From contig NZ_JAAQPH010000006.1 in assembly GCF_011683915.1 (NCBI RefSeq), positions 230,627 through 294,626 on the forward strand: a stretch of DNA of 64,000 nucleotides, read 5' to 3'. This document shows, piece after piece, positions 33,064 to 41,624 of the stretch (position 1 is its first letter; the number at the start of each line of letters is the position of its first letter). The DNA is from Pelagibius litoralis (GTDB taxonomy: Bacteria; Pseudomonadota; Alphaproteobacteria; Kiloniellales; Kiloniellaceae). The translations under genes were made by a program, and so were the position numbers. The notes beneath the pieces are model-generated. The model saw only the letters and a program-made list of their open reading frames with translations, was not told where the DNA came from and made no database searches.

Positions 33064-33102
33064 ATTGTTTAGATCAGTATTGTTTAGGCCGCGATTGTTT
33101 AG
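33064..33102. repeat. Three ATTGTTTAG direct repeats at 15-bp period
   Basis: ATTGTTTAG occurs at 33064, 33079 and 33094 with exact 15-bp spacing. It covers the RidA stop codon and the region before the fusion gene. It may be a slipped-strand duplication or a regulator-binding array upstream of the oxygenase gene. Confidence 0.6.
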
Positions 33103-33497
33103 TCCAGGGCGGTCCGAGAGGCGGTTATCCTGACTTCGACCAAAGCGCCTTCGACGGCCAGTTCAGCGACGCCGATGGCGGTCCAGGCGGGATAGGGTTC
33201 GGTAACGTAACGCTCTCTGACCTGCCGAAAGAGCGCCAGGTGATCCCGAAGGCCGACATGGTAGCTCGTCATTTCGATCACGTGGCGAAAGTCGAGCGCC
33301 GCTTCTGTCAGGACCAGCTTGACGGTTTCAAAGGCTTGAATGAATTGGCCCTCAGGGTCGTTCGGAAGCGACCCATCCGCTGCGACACCGGTGAAGCCGG
33401 ACAAGAAGACAAGGCCATCGGATTCAATGGCCGGTGAAAAGCACCAGTCGTCATAGTAGGACTGCAGGGCAGGCGGTGTGATCGATTTGCGCAGCAT
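33099..33497 (-). CDS. RidA/YjgF family protein
   Basis: This 132-residue Rid protein has LVFLSGFTGVAADGS near residues 29-43 and ends VEGALVEVRITASRTA, where the arginine of the VEVRITA segment is the conserved carboxylate-binding residue of enamine/imine deaminases. It probably hydrolyses reactive 2-aminoacrylate or related imines in the cytoplasm, although divergent Rid subgroups have other jobs. It is upstream of the redoxin-oxygenase fusion on the same strand. Confidence 0.88.
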   Translation of the reverse strand: MLRKSITPPALQSYYDDWCFSPAIESDGLVFLSGFTGVAADGSLPNDPEGQFIQAFETVKLVLTEAALDFRHVIEMTSYHVGLRDHLALFRQVRERYVTEPYPAWTAIGVAELAVEGALVEVRITASRTALD

Positions 33498-33572
33498 ACG
33501 CCTGTTTTAACACCGGCCAGCTGCTTTAACACCGGCAATGAAGGCTTCCTATCGATGGCTTCGACCGAGTGT

Positions 33573-34412
33573 TCAGTCGGTCAGCAGGGCTTCGGCCTTA
33601 TCGCCAAGGCTGTAGCCGGTCAGATGGCCCATGACGGTACCGTAGGCGGTTTCGATCTGCAGGCGCACCGGAATCAGCGGGGCGTCCTCGGCCGGGCGGG
33701 CGACCCAGATCACGCGCTCGCGCGCCGTCGCGGCGTACTTGCTGCGCTCGACACGGTGACCGCCCAGCATTTCATAGTCCAGGCGGCAGCCCCGGGCTTC
33801 GCCGTCGAAGATCGAGTAGTCGTTGGGCTCCAGTTTGCGTGTGCCGGCGTCGGCGACCGTCAGGTCATAACGCTTGCGGCCGTCGAAGACGGCAAAGCGC
33901 CCCTCGCAGGCGCCGCCTGACTGCAACAGTTGTGCGAGCCCGGCGATAATGCTCAGGGGGTCGAGCGTGCCCTTGCCGGCATCGGCGGGCAGGGGGTGGC
34001 GATCCTCCCAGTCCTGTTCCGGCATAACGTCCGCCTCGATGATGTTGCCGGCATTGTCGTAGCGCAGGGCAACGATGCGCTCGCCTTCCTCGGCCGTGCC
34101 GCGGTTGTCATGGCGCTGGGGAATGATCTTGTCGGCGGCGACTAGGCCCCGGCTTTCGGTTTCGCCTTTCCAGGGATTGAACCAGCCGAGCATGCCCTGG
34201 GTTTCCGCCGCCGCAGCGACCCGGTAGCGCTCACCGCCGTTTTCAAGCCGGGCTTCGGCGTTCAACACATGGAAGCCGCCGAAGAAGACCTCGTAGGTCG
34301 CGGTTATCGGCCGTTGCTCTGCTGAAGGTTCTTCCGCCGCCGCTACGCCGCCAGCGAAGGCACAAAAGAGTAGGGGAGCCCATATCCTCGTATATCTACG
34401 GCCATATACCAT
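33573..34412 (-). CDS. DUF3108-domain secreted protein
   Basis: This protein has 279 residues from ATG at 34412, with a signal peptide (YTRIWAPLLFCAFAGGVAAA). The mature part has the DUF3108 pattern: ITATYEVFFGGFHVLNAEAR, GWFNPWKGETESRG and the late WVARPAEDAPLIPVRLQI. The family is periplasmic or outer-membrane-associated with a lipocalin-like barrel of unknown function. An in-frame ATG at 34442 is possible but would extend past the signal peptide. The reading frame is longer upstream but lacks a ribosome site. Confidence 0.8.
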   Translation of the reverse strand: MVYGRRYTRIWAPLLFCAFAGGVAAAEEPSAEQRPITATYEVFFGGFHVLNAEARLENGGERYRVAAAAETQGMLGWFNPWKGETESRGLVAADKIIPQRHDNRGTAEEGERIVALRYDNAGNIIEADVMPEQDWEDRHPLPADAGKGTLDPLSIIAGLAQLLQSGGACEGRFAVFDGRKRYDLTVADAGTRKLEPNDYSIFDGEARGCRLDYEMLGGHRVERSKYAATARERVIWVARPAEDAPLIPVRLQIETAYGTVMGHLTGYSLGDKAEALLTD

Positions 34413-34877
34413 CGCGTCACCAGCCTGCCCACAAATAGTCATAAGACGCCTCTTGACCGAGGACACGCAATTTATTACGCAGAGCGCGGTCGCCTGGATC
34501 ATGCGCGTGCCTGACCGCGCATAAGCTTATCTGAGAAACGCATGCAGATCGAGCCTGCTTGGCGACGGCAATCCGCAACCTTTTGCGGACGTGCAAACGC
34601 ACGAAAATCATTTTCTTTTGAACCTCTACCCGGGCAGCAGCGACCAGAAGGTAGCTGCGCGGCGTTTCCGCGTGAGCGGCCGGACAGGAGGCACGTGCCG
34701 ATCACCATTCAGTTTCGTATTCACGTACCACTGCGACTTTGCAATTCGTGTAGCCGAATCTGCGGAGACAGCTGCATGTCCGTTGCGGACAAAAAAGGGC
34801 CGGAATTTCACGGTCCTGTCCCTGCGGGCGTCCGGGCAGCGACAGCATAACCAATCAAAATATTAGGAGACCTAGAC
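34413..34877. other. Intergenic region upstream of the LCCL gene
   Basis: This 465-bp gap has no convincing gene. A short inverted repeat GCGCGGTC/GACCGCGC lies near 34486-34520. TAGGAGACC precedes the LCCL gene start. The long distance suggests a leader or promoter region for the secreted LCCL protein. Confidence 0.5.
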
Positions 34878-35726
34878 ATGACTAAGCGCAACATTACCTT
34901 TCTCGCCGCGGTTGCGGCTGCGGGTTTTTCTCTGGGTGGGGTGGCGATCAATCAGGCTGCGGCCCAGGACGCTGCCCAGCAGATTCCTGAAATCGAGTTG
35001 AACACCACCCTCGGGAACTACCAGTTCGATAGCGACAAGTTTATCGGACAGCGGTTCAGCGCCGTATGCCCGCCGCTTTCAATCAAAGACAAAGCCGACG
35101 CGATCTACGGAACGGACGTTTATCCCAGCAACAATCCGATCTGCGTTGCCGCGCTGCATGCCGGCAAAGTTACGACCGACGGCGGCAAGGTCACGGTTCA
35201 GCTGAATCCCGGCCTGGAATCCTACGAGGGAAGCAGCCGTAATGATGTCGATAGCGGCAGCTTGCCGGGCACCAAACGCAGCATGGTCTTCGTTGATGCC
35301 GCCGGTTCCTCCGCGGCCGATGAGGCCCGGGCGCCCTATATCGAGCGCCTGAAATGGGACAGCAGGTTTTCCCGCAGCGGCTTCGCCCACAAGCAGCTGG
35401 TCGGCCAGCAGTTCACCTTCAACTGCCCTGCCGCCCCCGCCGACATGAAGCCGCGGCGCGTGATCGGCACGGACTCTTATGCCCAGAAGGCCATCATCTG
35501 TCTGGCGGCCGTTCATGCCGGCAAGATCACCACGACGGACGGTGGCCTGGTAACCGTTCAGATGAACCCCGGCATCAAGAAGCTGGTCGGCAGCATCCGC
35601 AACGGTATCGAGACGGTTGACGGTTCCGGCAGCCCGCATTCGATTTCGTTTGTGGACGGCCCGGCCGCCGGCAGCACGGCTGCCAGCACCCCCGATGCCA
35701 GCGCCCCGGCGACGACGTCGAACTAA
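34878..35726 (+). CDS. Secreted protein with two LCCL domains
   Basis: This 282-residue exported protein has a signal peptide (LAAVAAAGFSLGGVAINQAA, cleavage near AAAQ at residue 30). Two LCCL-type domains follow: about 50-125 (FSAVCPPLS, IYGTDVYPSNNPICVAALHAG, VTVQLNPGLESYEGSSRND) and about 175-255 (FTFNCPAAP, VIGTDSYAQKAIICLAAVHA, VTVQMNPGIKKLVGSIRN). Each keeps the paired cysteines and the Tyr/Gly-Ser-x-x-N end. LCCL domains are better known in eukaryotic secreted proteins; bacterial function is unknown. TAGGAGA precedes the ATG. The C-terminal tail is Ala/Ser/Thr-rich. Confidence 0.82.
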   Translation: MTKRNITFLAAVAAAGFSLGGVAINQAAAQDAAQQIPEIELNTTLGNYQFDSDKFIGQRFSAVCPPLSIKDKADAIYGTDVYPSNNPICVAALHAGKVTTDGGKVTVQLNPGLESYEGSSRNDVDSGSLPGTKRSMVFVDAAGSSAADEARAPYIERLKWDSRFSRSGFAHKQLVGQQFTFNCPAAPADMKPRRVIGTDSYAQKAIICLAAVHAGKITTTDGGLVTVQMNPGIKKLVGSIRNGIETVDGSGSPHSISFVDGPAAGSTAASTPDASAPATTSN

Positions 35727-35874
35727 GAAGCGGCGATCCGCAAACAGGGCGGTGAAAGACGACTCACCGTCATTGAATCGGGACGCCTTGGAAATGGGAC
35801 ACCTTGGTCCGGGCCTGCGGCACGGCCAAGGTGTTTCCTTTTCGGTGAAGTCGCTCAGCTTTGGGAGAGGTGCC

Positions 35875-36171
35875 ATGTTTGGCGTGATATCGGGTATTGT
35901 TCTGCTGGCCGGATCCGTGGGCCTGATGGCCGCTGCCGTCCTGCACAATCAGCTGGACCCCAACTACGCGACCGCTATGACCATACCGCTGGCCAATATC
36001 ATCAGTCTGATAACGGCCCTTTTGAGCGCGGTGGTTTCGGCGCTTGCCTCCAGGGGTGGCCGGGCCAGGGCAGCGGCGAAGCGAACCATGATGACGGGCT
36101 TTGCCTGCGCGGTCGTGCTGGCACTGCTCCTTCCGCTTTCGAATGGCGGTCATCTGAGCAGCGTTCAATAA
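35875..36171 (+). CDS. Small membrane protein
   Basis: This 98-residue protein starts at ATG 35875 with GGAGAGG five bases ahead. Helices at 2-22 (FGVISGIVLLAGSVGLMAAA), 36-60 and 71-90 are hydrophobic, with a positive RGGRARAAAKR between. It is 148 bp after the LCCL gene on the same strand. No family is recognised. Confidence 0.62.
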   Translation: MFGVISGIVLLAGSVGLMAAAVLHNQLDPNYATAMTIPLANIISLITALLSAVVSALASRGGRARAAAKRTMMTGFACAVVLALLLPLSNGGHLSSVQ

Positions 36172-36325
36172 GCCGGAGGACAGGCCCTGCCATCCAAAGG
36201 GCCGCGCGACTTGAAATCTGGCGGCGTCGGTATACTTGCGAATTAAGGTAACAATGCTCCGGGCAGGAACAGTCCCCTATGGGTCTGCTGCGCGGGCTAT
36301 ACCACCGACGCTGGAGAATGAGATC

Positions 36326-36451
36326 GTGTTTGCAGTAATCGGATATTCTGTCGCAGCAAAGGGCTTTGTTCTCGGCATTGCGGTCGGCGGCACCATGGCG
36401 GCGCTGGCAAAGCGCTGCAGGAAATGCCGGGGCGAAAGGAGTCCGTCTTGA
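36326..36451 (+). CDS. Putative very small membrane protein, coupled to the next frame
   Basis: A GTG frame of 41 residues (one helix, FAVIGYSVAAKGFVLGIAVG, then a cysteine- and Arg-rich tail KRCRKCRGER) has GGAG nine bases ahead. Its TGA overlaps a TTG start (TTGA) of a second small hydrophobic frame. Small-gene calls of this size are uncertain. Confidence 0.4.
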   Translation: MFAVIGYSVAAKGFVLGIAVGGTMAALAKRCRKCRGERSPS

Positions 36452-36609
36452 TCGTTCGTCTTGGATTGAGTTTCGGCGTCCACCTGTTGGCCGGTGTCGC
36501 CTTCGGTGCGCTGGCCGTCGGCGCTGCGCGGTCATGCACCAAAAAACGGGAGAACAGCTTGTCTGGGCCTCGGTCGGAATCAACCACGCGCCCTGCCGCA
36601 CAAAGCTGA
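36448..36609 (+). CDS. Putative very small membrane protein
   Basis: A TTG frame of 53 residues overlaps the previous stop. GGAG lies six bases ahead. Residues 1-30 (LIVRLGLSFGVHLLAGVAFG, then ALAVGAA) form one long hydrophobic helix, followed by a basic tail. It ends 11 nt before the best start of the DCC gene, so a chain of coupled genes is possible. It is uncertain because of size and start codon. Confidence 0.35.
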   Translation: MIVRLGLSFGVHLLAGVAFGALAVGAARSCTKKRENSLSGPRSESTTRPAAQS

Positions 36610-36620
36610 CAGGCTGTTCA

Positions 36621-37112
36621 TTGCCTCCCGCAAAATCGCTCACCGTCTTTTACGACGGCGCCTGTCCCCTCTGTGAACGCGAGATCGGGTTTTACCGCCG
36701 CCGCAAAGGTGCAGCAGCGCTGCATTGGGTCGACGTGAGCGAGGCTGATGACGGTGAAGTCGCGCCGGGACTGTTCAGAGATGAGGCGATGGCACGCTTT
36801 CATGTGCGCGATGAAGCAGGAGATATCGTGTCGGGGGGCGAAGCTTTTGCCCGGCTGTGGCAGGCACTGCCCGGCTTTCGCCCAGTCGGCAGGCTCTTCA
36901 GCCTCTGGCCTTTGACCTGGCTGATCAATGGGTCTTACGATTACTTCTTGCGGTTTCGCCCCCGGCTTCAGCGCCTGGCCGGCGCCTTTGGTGGCAAAGG
37001 CCGAGAGGTCTGTGAAGAAACGGGGCCTTGCTCAAGCAATCCCGTTTCGTCCAAGGCTGTCGTCGAGACCAGTCCGGAAAAACTTCGGAAGTCACCCTCT
37101 GGTGGCTCGTAA
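36621..37112 (+). CDS. DCC-family (DUF393) thiol-disulphide oxidoreductase-like protein
   Basis: The call covers 163 residues from TTG at 36621; ATG at 36534 is also in frame. SLTVFYDGACPLCEREIGFY is the DCC signature DGxCxxC with a CxxC pair. VGRLFSLWPLTWLINGSYDY at about 95-115 is the family helix. Members are small redox or ferredoxin-like proteins of unknown partner. The C-terminus past about 140 is low-complexity. It is immediately followed by the CIA30-domain gene (8-nt gap), suggesting an operon. Confidence 0.78.
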   Translation: MPPAKSLTVFYDGACPLCEREIGFYRRRKGAAALHWVDVSEADDGEVAPGLFRDEAMARFHVRDEAGDIVSGGEAFARLWQALPGFRPVGRLFSLWPLTWLINGSYDYFLRFRPRLQRLAGAFGGKGREVCEETGPCSSNPVSSKAVVETSPEKLRKSPSGGS

Positions 37113-37119
37113 GGCAGAT

Positions 37120-37779
37120 GTGCGGTATGGCGGTTGGTGGCGCTGGATAGGCGCCTGCGTTCCTGCGTCCGGCGTCGCATCGCCTTGCCGCTTGCTATGG
37201 TATCCGCTTGGCTTGGCGTCTCTCCTGTTCTTGCTTCAGGATGCCGCTATTGGAAAAACGGCGGATAGCCAGATGCTGATTGACGACTTCTCCAGACCGG
37301 ACCTGACCTCTGCGCTGGGTACCCGCTGGCGGGCCGTCAGCGATCAGGTGATGGGGGGTGTTTCCGAGGTCTCGGTCGAGCGTCGGCAGATCGGGCAAAG
37401 CGACTGCCTGCATCTCGGCGGCCCGGTGCGATTGGACAACAACGGCGGTTTCATCCAGGCGGCGCTTGACCTGTCGCCCTCTGAGGAAGTGCTCGATGCA
37501 TCGGCCTATGCCGGCCTGCGGATAACGGTACGCGGCAATGGCGAGGTCTATGCGCTGCATCTGCGCAGCGCCGACATCAACAAGCCCTGGCAATCTTATC
37601 GCGCCTCGTTCCTTGCCAAAGAGGCGCTGCAGACCATCGATCTGCCGTTTGCCGATTTTGCTCCCCATCGCCTGGAAACGGCTTTGGACGTGACCCGGTT
37701 GCGGCGCGTAGGCCTTGTCGCCATCGGCCGCGCTTTTCAGGCTGACCTGTCGCTCTGTGGAATCAGCTTCTATCGCTGA
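37120..37779 (+). CDS. CIA30-domain (complex I intermediate-associated protein 30-like) protein
   Basis: This protein has 219 residues from GTG at 37120, with AAGG ahead. An N-terminal hydrophobic segment (YPLGLASLLFLLQDAAIG, about 28-45) looks like a signal or anchor. The domain follows: LIDDFSRPDLTSALGTRWRA, SDQVMGGVSE, GGFIQAALDL, YAGLRITVRGNGEVYALHLR and IGRAFQADLSLCGISFYR. CIA30-like bacterial proteins fold as galactose-binding beta sandwiches and have no firm role. It forms an operon with DCC. The start is uncertain, as the frame is open into the upstream gene. Confidence 0.8.
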   Translation: MRYGGWWRWIGACVPASGVASPCRLLWYPLGLASLLFLLQDAAIGKTADSQMLIDDFSRPDLTSALGTRWRAVSDQVMGGVSEVSVERRQIGQSDCLHLGGPVRLDNNGGFIQAALDLSPSEEVLDASAYAGLRITVRGNGEVYALHLRSADINKPWQSYRASFLAKEALQTIDLPFADFAPHRLETALDVTRLRRVGLVAIGRAFQADLSLCGISFYR

Positions 37780-38294
<515 letters not shown>

Positions 38295-39794
38295 ATGTCA
38301 GCGGCCCTCTCCATCGAAACCCTCAAAAATCAGGTCCAGGGCCTGTCGTTCCGCAACCAGGCTTTCATCGACGGCAAGTTCGCCGATGCCGCCTCGGGCA
38401 AGACCTTCGACTGCGTCTCGCCGGTCGACGGCAAGGTTCTGACCCAGGTTGCCGCCGGCGATCAGGAAGACGTCGACCGTGCCGTAAAGGCCGCCCGCGC
38501 CGCCTTCGAGGATGGCCGCTGGCGTAACATGCATCCGGCCAAGCGAAAGAAGGTGCTGCAGCGCTGGGCTGACCTGATCGATGCCCATACCACCGAACTG
38601 GCGCTGCTCGAGACCCTGGATATGGGCAAGCCGATCGGCGATTCCACGCGCATCGACATTCCCGGCGTCGCCAACTGCATCCGCTGGTACGGCGAGGCCA
38701 TCGATAAGATGTACGACGAGATTGCCCCGACCGGCCCGGATGCGGTCGCCATGATGGTGCGCGAGCCGGTGGGCGTTGTCGCCGCCGTGGTGCCCTGGAA
38801 TTTCCCGCTGATGATGGCGGCCTGGAAAATGGGCCCGGCGCTGGCCACCGGCAATTCGATGATCGTGAAGCCGGCCGAGCAGTCGCCGCTCACCGTTATC
38901 CGCGTCGCCGAACTGGCGGTCGAGGCGGGTCTGCCGGAGGGCGTGCTGAACGTCGTTCCCGGTTTCGGCGAGACGGCGGGTCAGGCCCTGGGCCGCCACA
39001 TGGATGTCGACGGTATCGCCTTCACCGGCTCCGGCGAGGTGGGCAAGCTGTTCCTGAAGTACTCCGGCGAGTCCAACATGAAGCGGGTGTCGCTGGAATG
39101 CGGCGGCAAGACCCCGAACATCGTCATGGCCGATGCGCCGGACCTGGACGCCGCGGCGACCGCCGCCGCCTGGGCGATCTTCTTCAACCAGGGTGAGGTC
39201 TGCAACGCCGGCTCCCGCCTGCTGGTCGAGGAGACCATCAAGGACGAGCTGCTGGAGCGCATCATGAAGGTCGGCCGGCAGATGCGGGTCGGCGACCCCC
39301 TCGACCCGGCGACCCAGATGGGCGCCATGGTCGACGATACCCAGATGGAGCGGGTGCTGGGCTACATCGAAAAGGGTCAGGCCGAAGGGGCCAAGCTGGC
39401 GATGGGCGGCGAACGCATCATGGCCGAGACCGGTGGCTACTACATCGAGCCGACGATCTTCGACAACGTGAAGAACGACATGGCCATCGCCCAGGAGGAG
39501 ATCTTCGGGCCGGTGCTCTCTACCATCAGCTTTTCCGATCCGGAAGAAGCGATCCGGATCGGCAACGATACGATCTACGGTCTGGCCAGTGCGGTCTGGA
39601 CCAGCGACATCAAAAAGGCCCACAAGACCGCCAAGGCGCTGCGTGCCGGTGTGGTCTGGGTGAACTGCTTCGACGCCGGGGAAATCTCCACCCCCTTCGG
39701 CGGCTTCAAGCAGTCCGGTTTCGGCCGCGACAAGTCGCTGCATGCCATGGAGAAATACACGGAAGTGAAGACCATCTGGATCGATCTTCAGTAA
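38295..39794 (+). CDS. Aldehyde dehydrogenase, PuuC-like
   Basis: This 499-residue NAD(P)+-dependent aldehyde dehydrogenase has the fold-specific VVPWNFPLMMAAWKMGPALA (about 161-180), GFGETAGQALGRH and FTGSGEVGK, and the catalytic glutamate in SLECGGK. The nucleophile Cys lies in NQGEVCNAGSRLLVEE (about 300-315). It resembles gamma-glutamyl-gamma-aminobutyraldehyde or related amine-derived aldehyde dehydrogenases. Starts upstream in frame exist, but ATG 38295 has GGGAGC ahead. The convergent PuuA/aminotransferase/AguB cluster supports polyamine use. A perfect terminator follows. Confidence 0.88.
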   Translation: MSAALSIETLKNQVQGLSFRNQAFIDGKFADAASGKTFDCVSPVDGKVLTQVAAGDQEDVDRAVKAARAAFEDGRWRNMHPAKRKKVLQRWADLIDAHTTELALLETLDMGKPIGDSTRIDIPGVANCIRWYGEAIDKMYDEIAPTGPDAVAMMVREPVGVVAAVVPWNFPLMMAAWKMGPALATGNSMIVKPAEQSPLTVIRVAELAVEAGLPEGVLNVVPGFGETAGQALGRHMDVDGIAFTGSGEVGKLFLKYSGESNMKRVSLECGGKTPNIVMADAPDLDAAATAAAWAIFFNQGEVCNAGSRLLVEETIKDELLERIMKVGRQMRVGDPLDPATQMGAMVDDTQMERVLGYIEKGQAEGAKLAMGGERIMAETGGYYIEPTIFDNVKNDMAIAQEEIFGPVLSTISFSDPEEAIRIGNDTIYGLASAVWTSDIKKAHKTAKALRAGVVWVNCFDAGEISTPFGGFKQSGFGRDKSLHAMEKYTEVKTIWIDLQ

Positions 39795-39818
39795 GCACTA
39801 AAACAGCTTTCGTTGCTG

Positions 39819-39850
39819 CGGCGGGGTCTTACCGGACCCCGCCGTTTTTT
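39819..39850 (+). terminator. Rho-independent terminator of the aldehyde dehydrogenase
   Basis: CGGCGGGGTC and GACCCCGCCG form a perfect 10-bp stem with a 6-nt loop, followed by TTTTTT. It begins 24 bp after the stop codon. Confidence 0.92.
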
Positions 39851-40073
39851 ATGGAATTTGCAAGGCTCTCTCCCGCTGCCCGCGCCGCCTATCCATGCGC
39901 GAATTTGCCGCCTGATCCTTTCTATCGCCGGGCCCCTTTTGGGCTGAAATTGCCTTAGCATTGACGCACGCGGAGCTTGTCTCCGGCCCTAAGTTTAACG
40001 CCACGATGGGCAAAGGTTCCGGTCGTGCCGTCGACCTGCGGCAGCACGGCGGGTACAAGAAGGGCTGAGGGAC

Positions 40074-40232
40074 ATGACTGTTATTGATTTCCAGGCGGCC
40101 GCGATACAGCATCGCGCGCCGGCCGTTCGTCTTGATCTGGACGATCTGGTTTTGCGCGGCAGCGAGGAGTTGGGGCTCGAGGTCGATACCGAGGGTTATC
40201 TGGTTCTGACCGAAGGCGAGGACTTCGACTAG
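40074..40232 (+). CDS. Putative small acidic protein
   Basis: A 52-residue frame starts at ATG 40074 with GAGG four bases ahead. The sequence is MTVIDFQAAAIQHRAPAVRL then an acidic C-terminal half ending LVLTEGEDFD. The convergent GNAT gene ends 33 bp away. Codon-position GC looks like coding DNA. No family is known. Confidence 0.45.
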   Translation: MTVIDFQAAAIQHRAPAVRLDLDDLVLRGSEELGLEVDTEGYLVLTEGEDFD

Positions 40233-40265
40233 GGGAGGGCCGGCGCGGTCGGGATTAAGGCGGCG

Positions 40266-40718
40266 CTAAAGTAGCTTTCTCATATAGACGCGGTCGTAGC
40301 CGGCTACCGCTTTGCGTTCGATCCCCACATAGCCGAGACGCGCATAGATGGCGATATTTTCCACCATCACCTCATTGGTATAGAGCACGATGGCGGCGTA
40401 GCCCTGGCGCCGCGCTTCCGCCTCGGCAAAAGCCATCAGGATCTTTCCATAGCCACCGCCCTGGGCGGCCGGGTCGACCGCGATGTTGTCCAGCAGCAGG
40501 AAGTCTTCGCCCGGCTCCAGCACCAGAATCCCGACGATCCTGCCGTTGCTTTCAAGCACATGGGTCTGGCCGGCCGCAATGCGCTTTGCATAGTCGTCGA
40601 CCATCGGCCCCGGCGGCCGGTCCATGCGCTGCAGGTAGGGGGTATAGGCGGCCGCGACGATGGCCTCGATCTGTGCCTTGTCGGCTTCCTCGGCGAGACG
40701 GATTTGCGGGCGGGGCAT
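40266..40718 (-). CDS. GNAT-family N-acetyltransferase
   Basis: This 150-residue acetyltransferase has the acetyl-CoA loop VDPAAQGGGYGKILMAFAEA (about 86-105) and core strand VGILVLEPGEDFLLLDNIAV, and ends YAAIVLYTNEVMVENIAIYA. ATG at 40718 lies 5 bp after the amidase stop, so the two are coupled. The substrate is not known; the gene is at the end of the polyamine-like cluster, and amine acetylation is a possibility. Confidence 0.87.
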   Translation of the reverse strand: MPRPQIRLAEEADKAQIEAIVAAAYTPYLQRMDRPPGPMVDDYAKRIAAGQTHVLESNGRIVGILVLEPGEDFLLLDNIAVDPAAQGGGYGKILMAFAEAEARRQGYAAIVLYTNEVMVENIAIYARLGYVGIERKAVAGYDRVYMRKLL

Positions 40719-40723
40719 GGCGA

Positions 40724-41602
40724 TCAGGCGGGAAAAGTCCGGCCGTCGGAGGTCAGCAGCGGGCCGTAGAGTTCCGGCCGCCGGTCCCGGAACAGGCCCC
40801 AGGAAGCCCGCTGCGCCTGAACGGCATCCAGGTCGAAGGTGGCGGTGATCACCGCCCGGTCGGTCTCGTTTGCTTCCGCCACCTTGGCGCCGGTCGGATC
40901 GGCGATGAAGGAGGACCCATAGAAGGTGATGCCCGCGGCCTCGCCTTCTTCCCGCCCGATGCGGTTGGAGGCGACAAGGGGAGTCAGGTTGGCGGCGGCA
41001 TGGCCCTGCATGGTGCGCTGCCAATGGTCCCGGGAGTTGATCGCCGGGTCCTGTGGCTCACTGCCGATGGCGGTCGGATAGAACAGGATCTCCGCCCCCA
41101 TCACCGCCATGGCCCGGGCGCATTCCGGAAACCACTGATCCCAGCAGATGCCGGCACCCAGAGTGCCGTAGCGGGTCTGCCAGACGCGAAAGCCGCTGTC
41201 GCCGGGATTGAAGTAGAACTTCTCCTGATAGCCCGGCCCGTCGGGGATGTGGGATTTGCGGTAGACGCCCAGGTTGGTCCCGTCGGCGTCGATCATGGCC
41301 AGGGAATTGTAGTGGGCATTGTTCGCCCGCTCAAAAAAGCTGACCGGGAGCACCACGCCGAGCTCCGCCGCCAGCGCCGACATCTTCGCCAGCACCGGAT
41401 GGTTCCTTACCGGGTGGGCAAGGGCGAAGTACTCCTGCTTCTGGTCGACGCAGAAGTAAGGTGTCTCGAACAGCTCCTGGATCAGCGCTATCTGCGCGCC
41501 CTGACCGGCCGCTTCGCGCACCAGGGCCTCGGCCCCGGCGACATTGGCCTCGCGGTCCCAACTGCAGGCCATCTGGCTGGCGGCGACGGTCACCTGGCGC
41601 AT
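40724..41602 (-). CDS. aguB: Carbon-nitrogen hydrolase, AguB-like (N-carbamoylputrescine amidase)
   Basis: This 292-residue nitrilase-superfamily amidase has the Glu-Lys-Cys triad: Glu in IQELFETPYF (about 41-50), Lys in GVYRKSHIPDGPGYQEKF (about 112-129) and Cys in AGICWDQWFPECARAM (about 150-165). It matches N-carbamoylputrescine amidase, which releases putrescine, CO2 and ammonia. The agmatine deiminase expected with AguB is not in the window. It lies 22 bp after the aminotransferase and 5 bp before the GNAT gene, all on the minus strand. Confidence 0.88.
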   Translation of the reverse strand: MRQVTVAASQMACSWDREANVAGAEALVREAAGQGAQIALIQELFETPYFCVDQKQEYFALAHPVRNHPVLAKMSALAAELGVVLPVSFFERANNAHYNSLAMIDADGTNLGVYRKSHIPDGPGYQEKFYFNPGDSGFRVWQTRYGTLGAGICWDQWFPECARAMAVMGAEILFYPTAIGSEPQDPAINSRDHWQRTMQGHAAANLTPLVASNRIGREEGEAAGITFYGSSFIADPTGAKVAEANETDRAVITATFDLDAVQAQRASWGLFRDRRPELYGPLLTSDGRTFPA

Positions 41603-41624
41603 TGCGGCATGCCTCCCGTTCAGG

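Noticed and set aside
34542..34866. Short plus-strand frames upstream of the LCCL gene
   Set aside because: No ribosome site, no consistent composition, and two overlapping frames are equally open.
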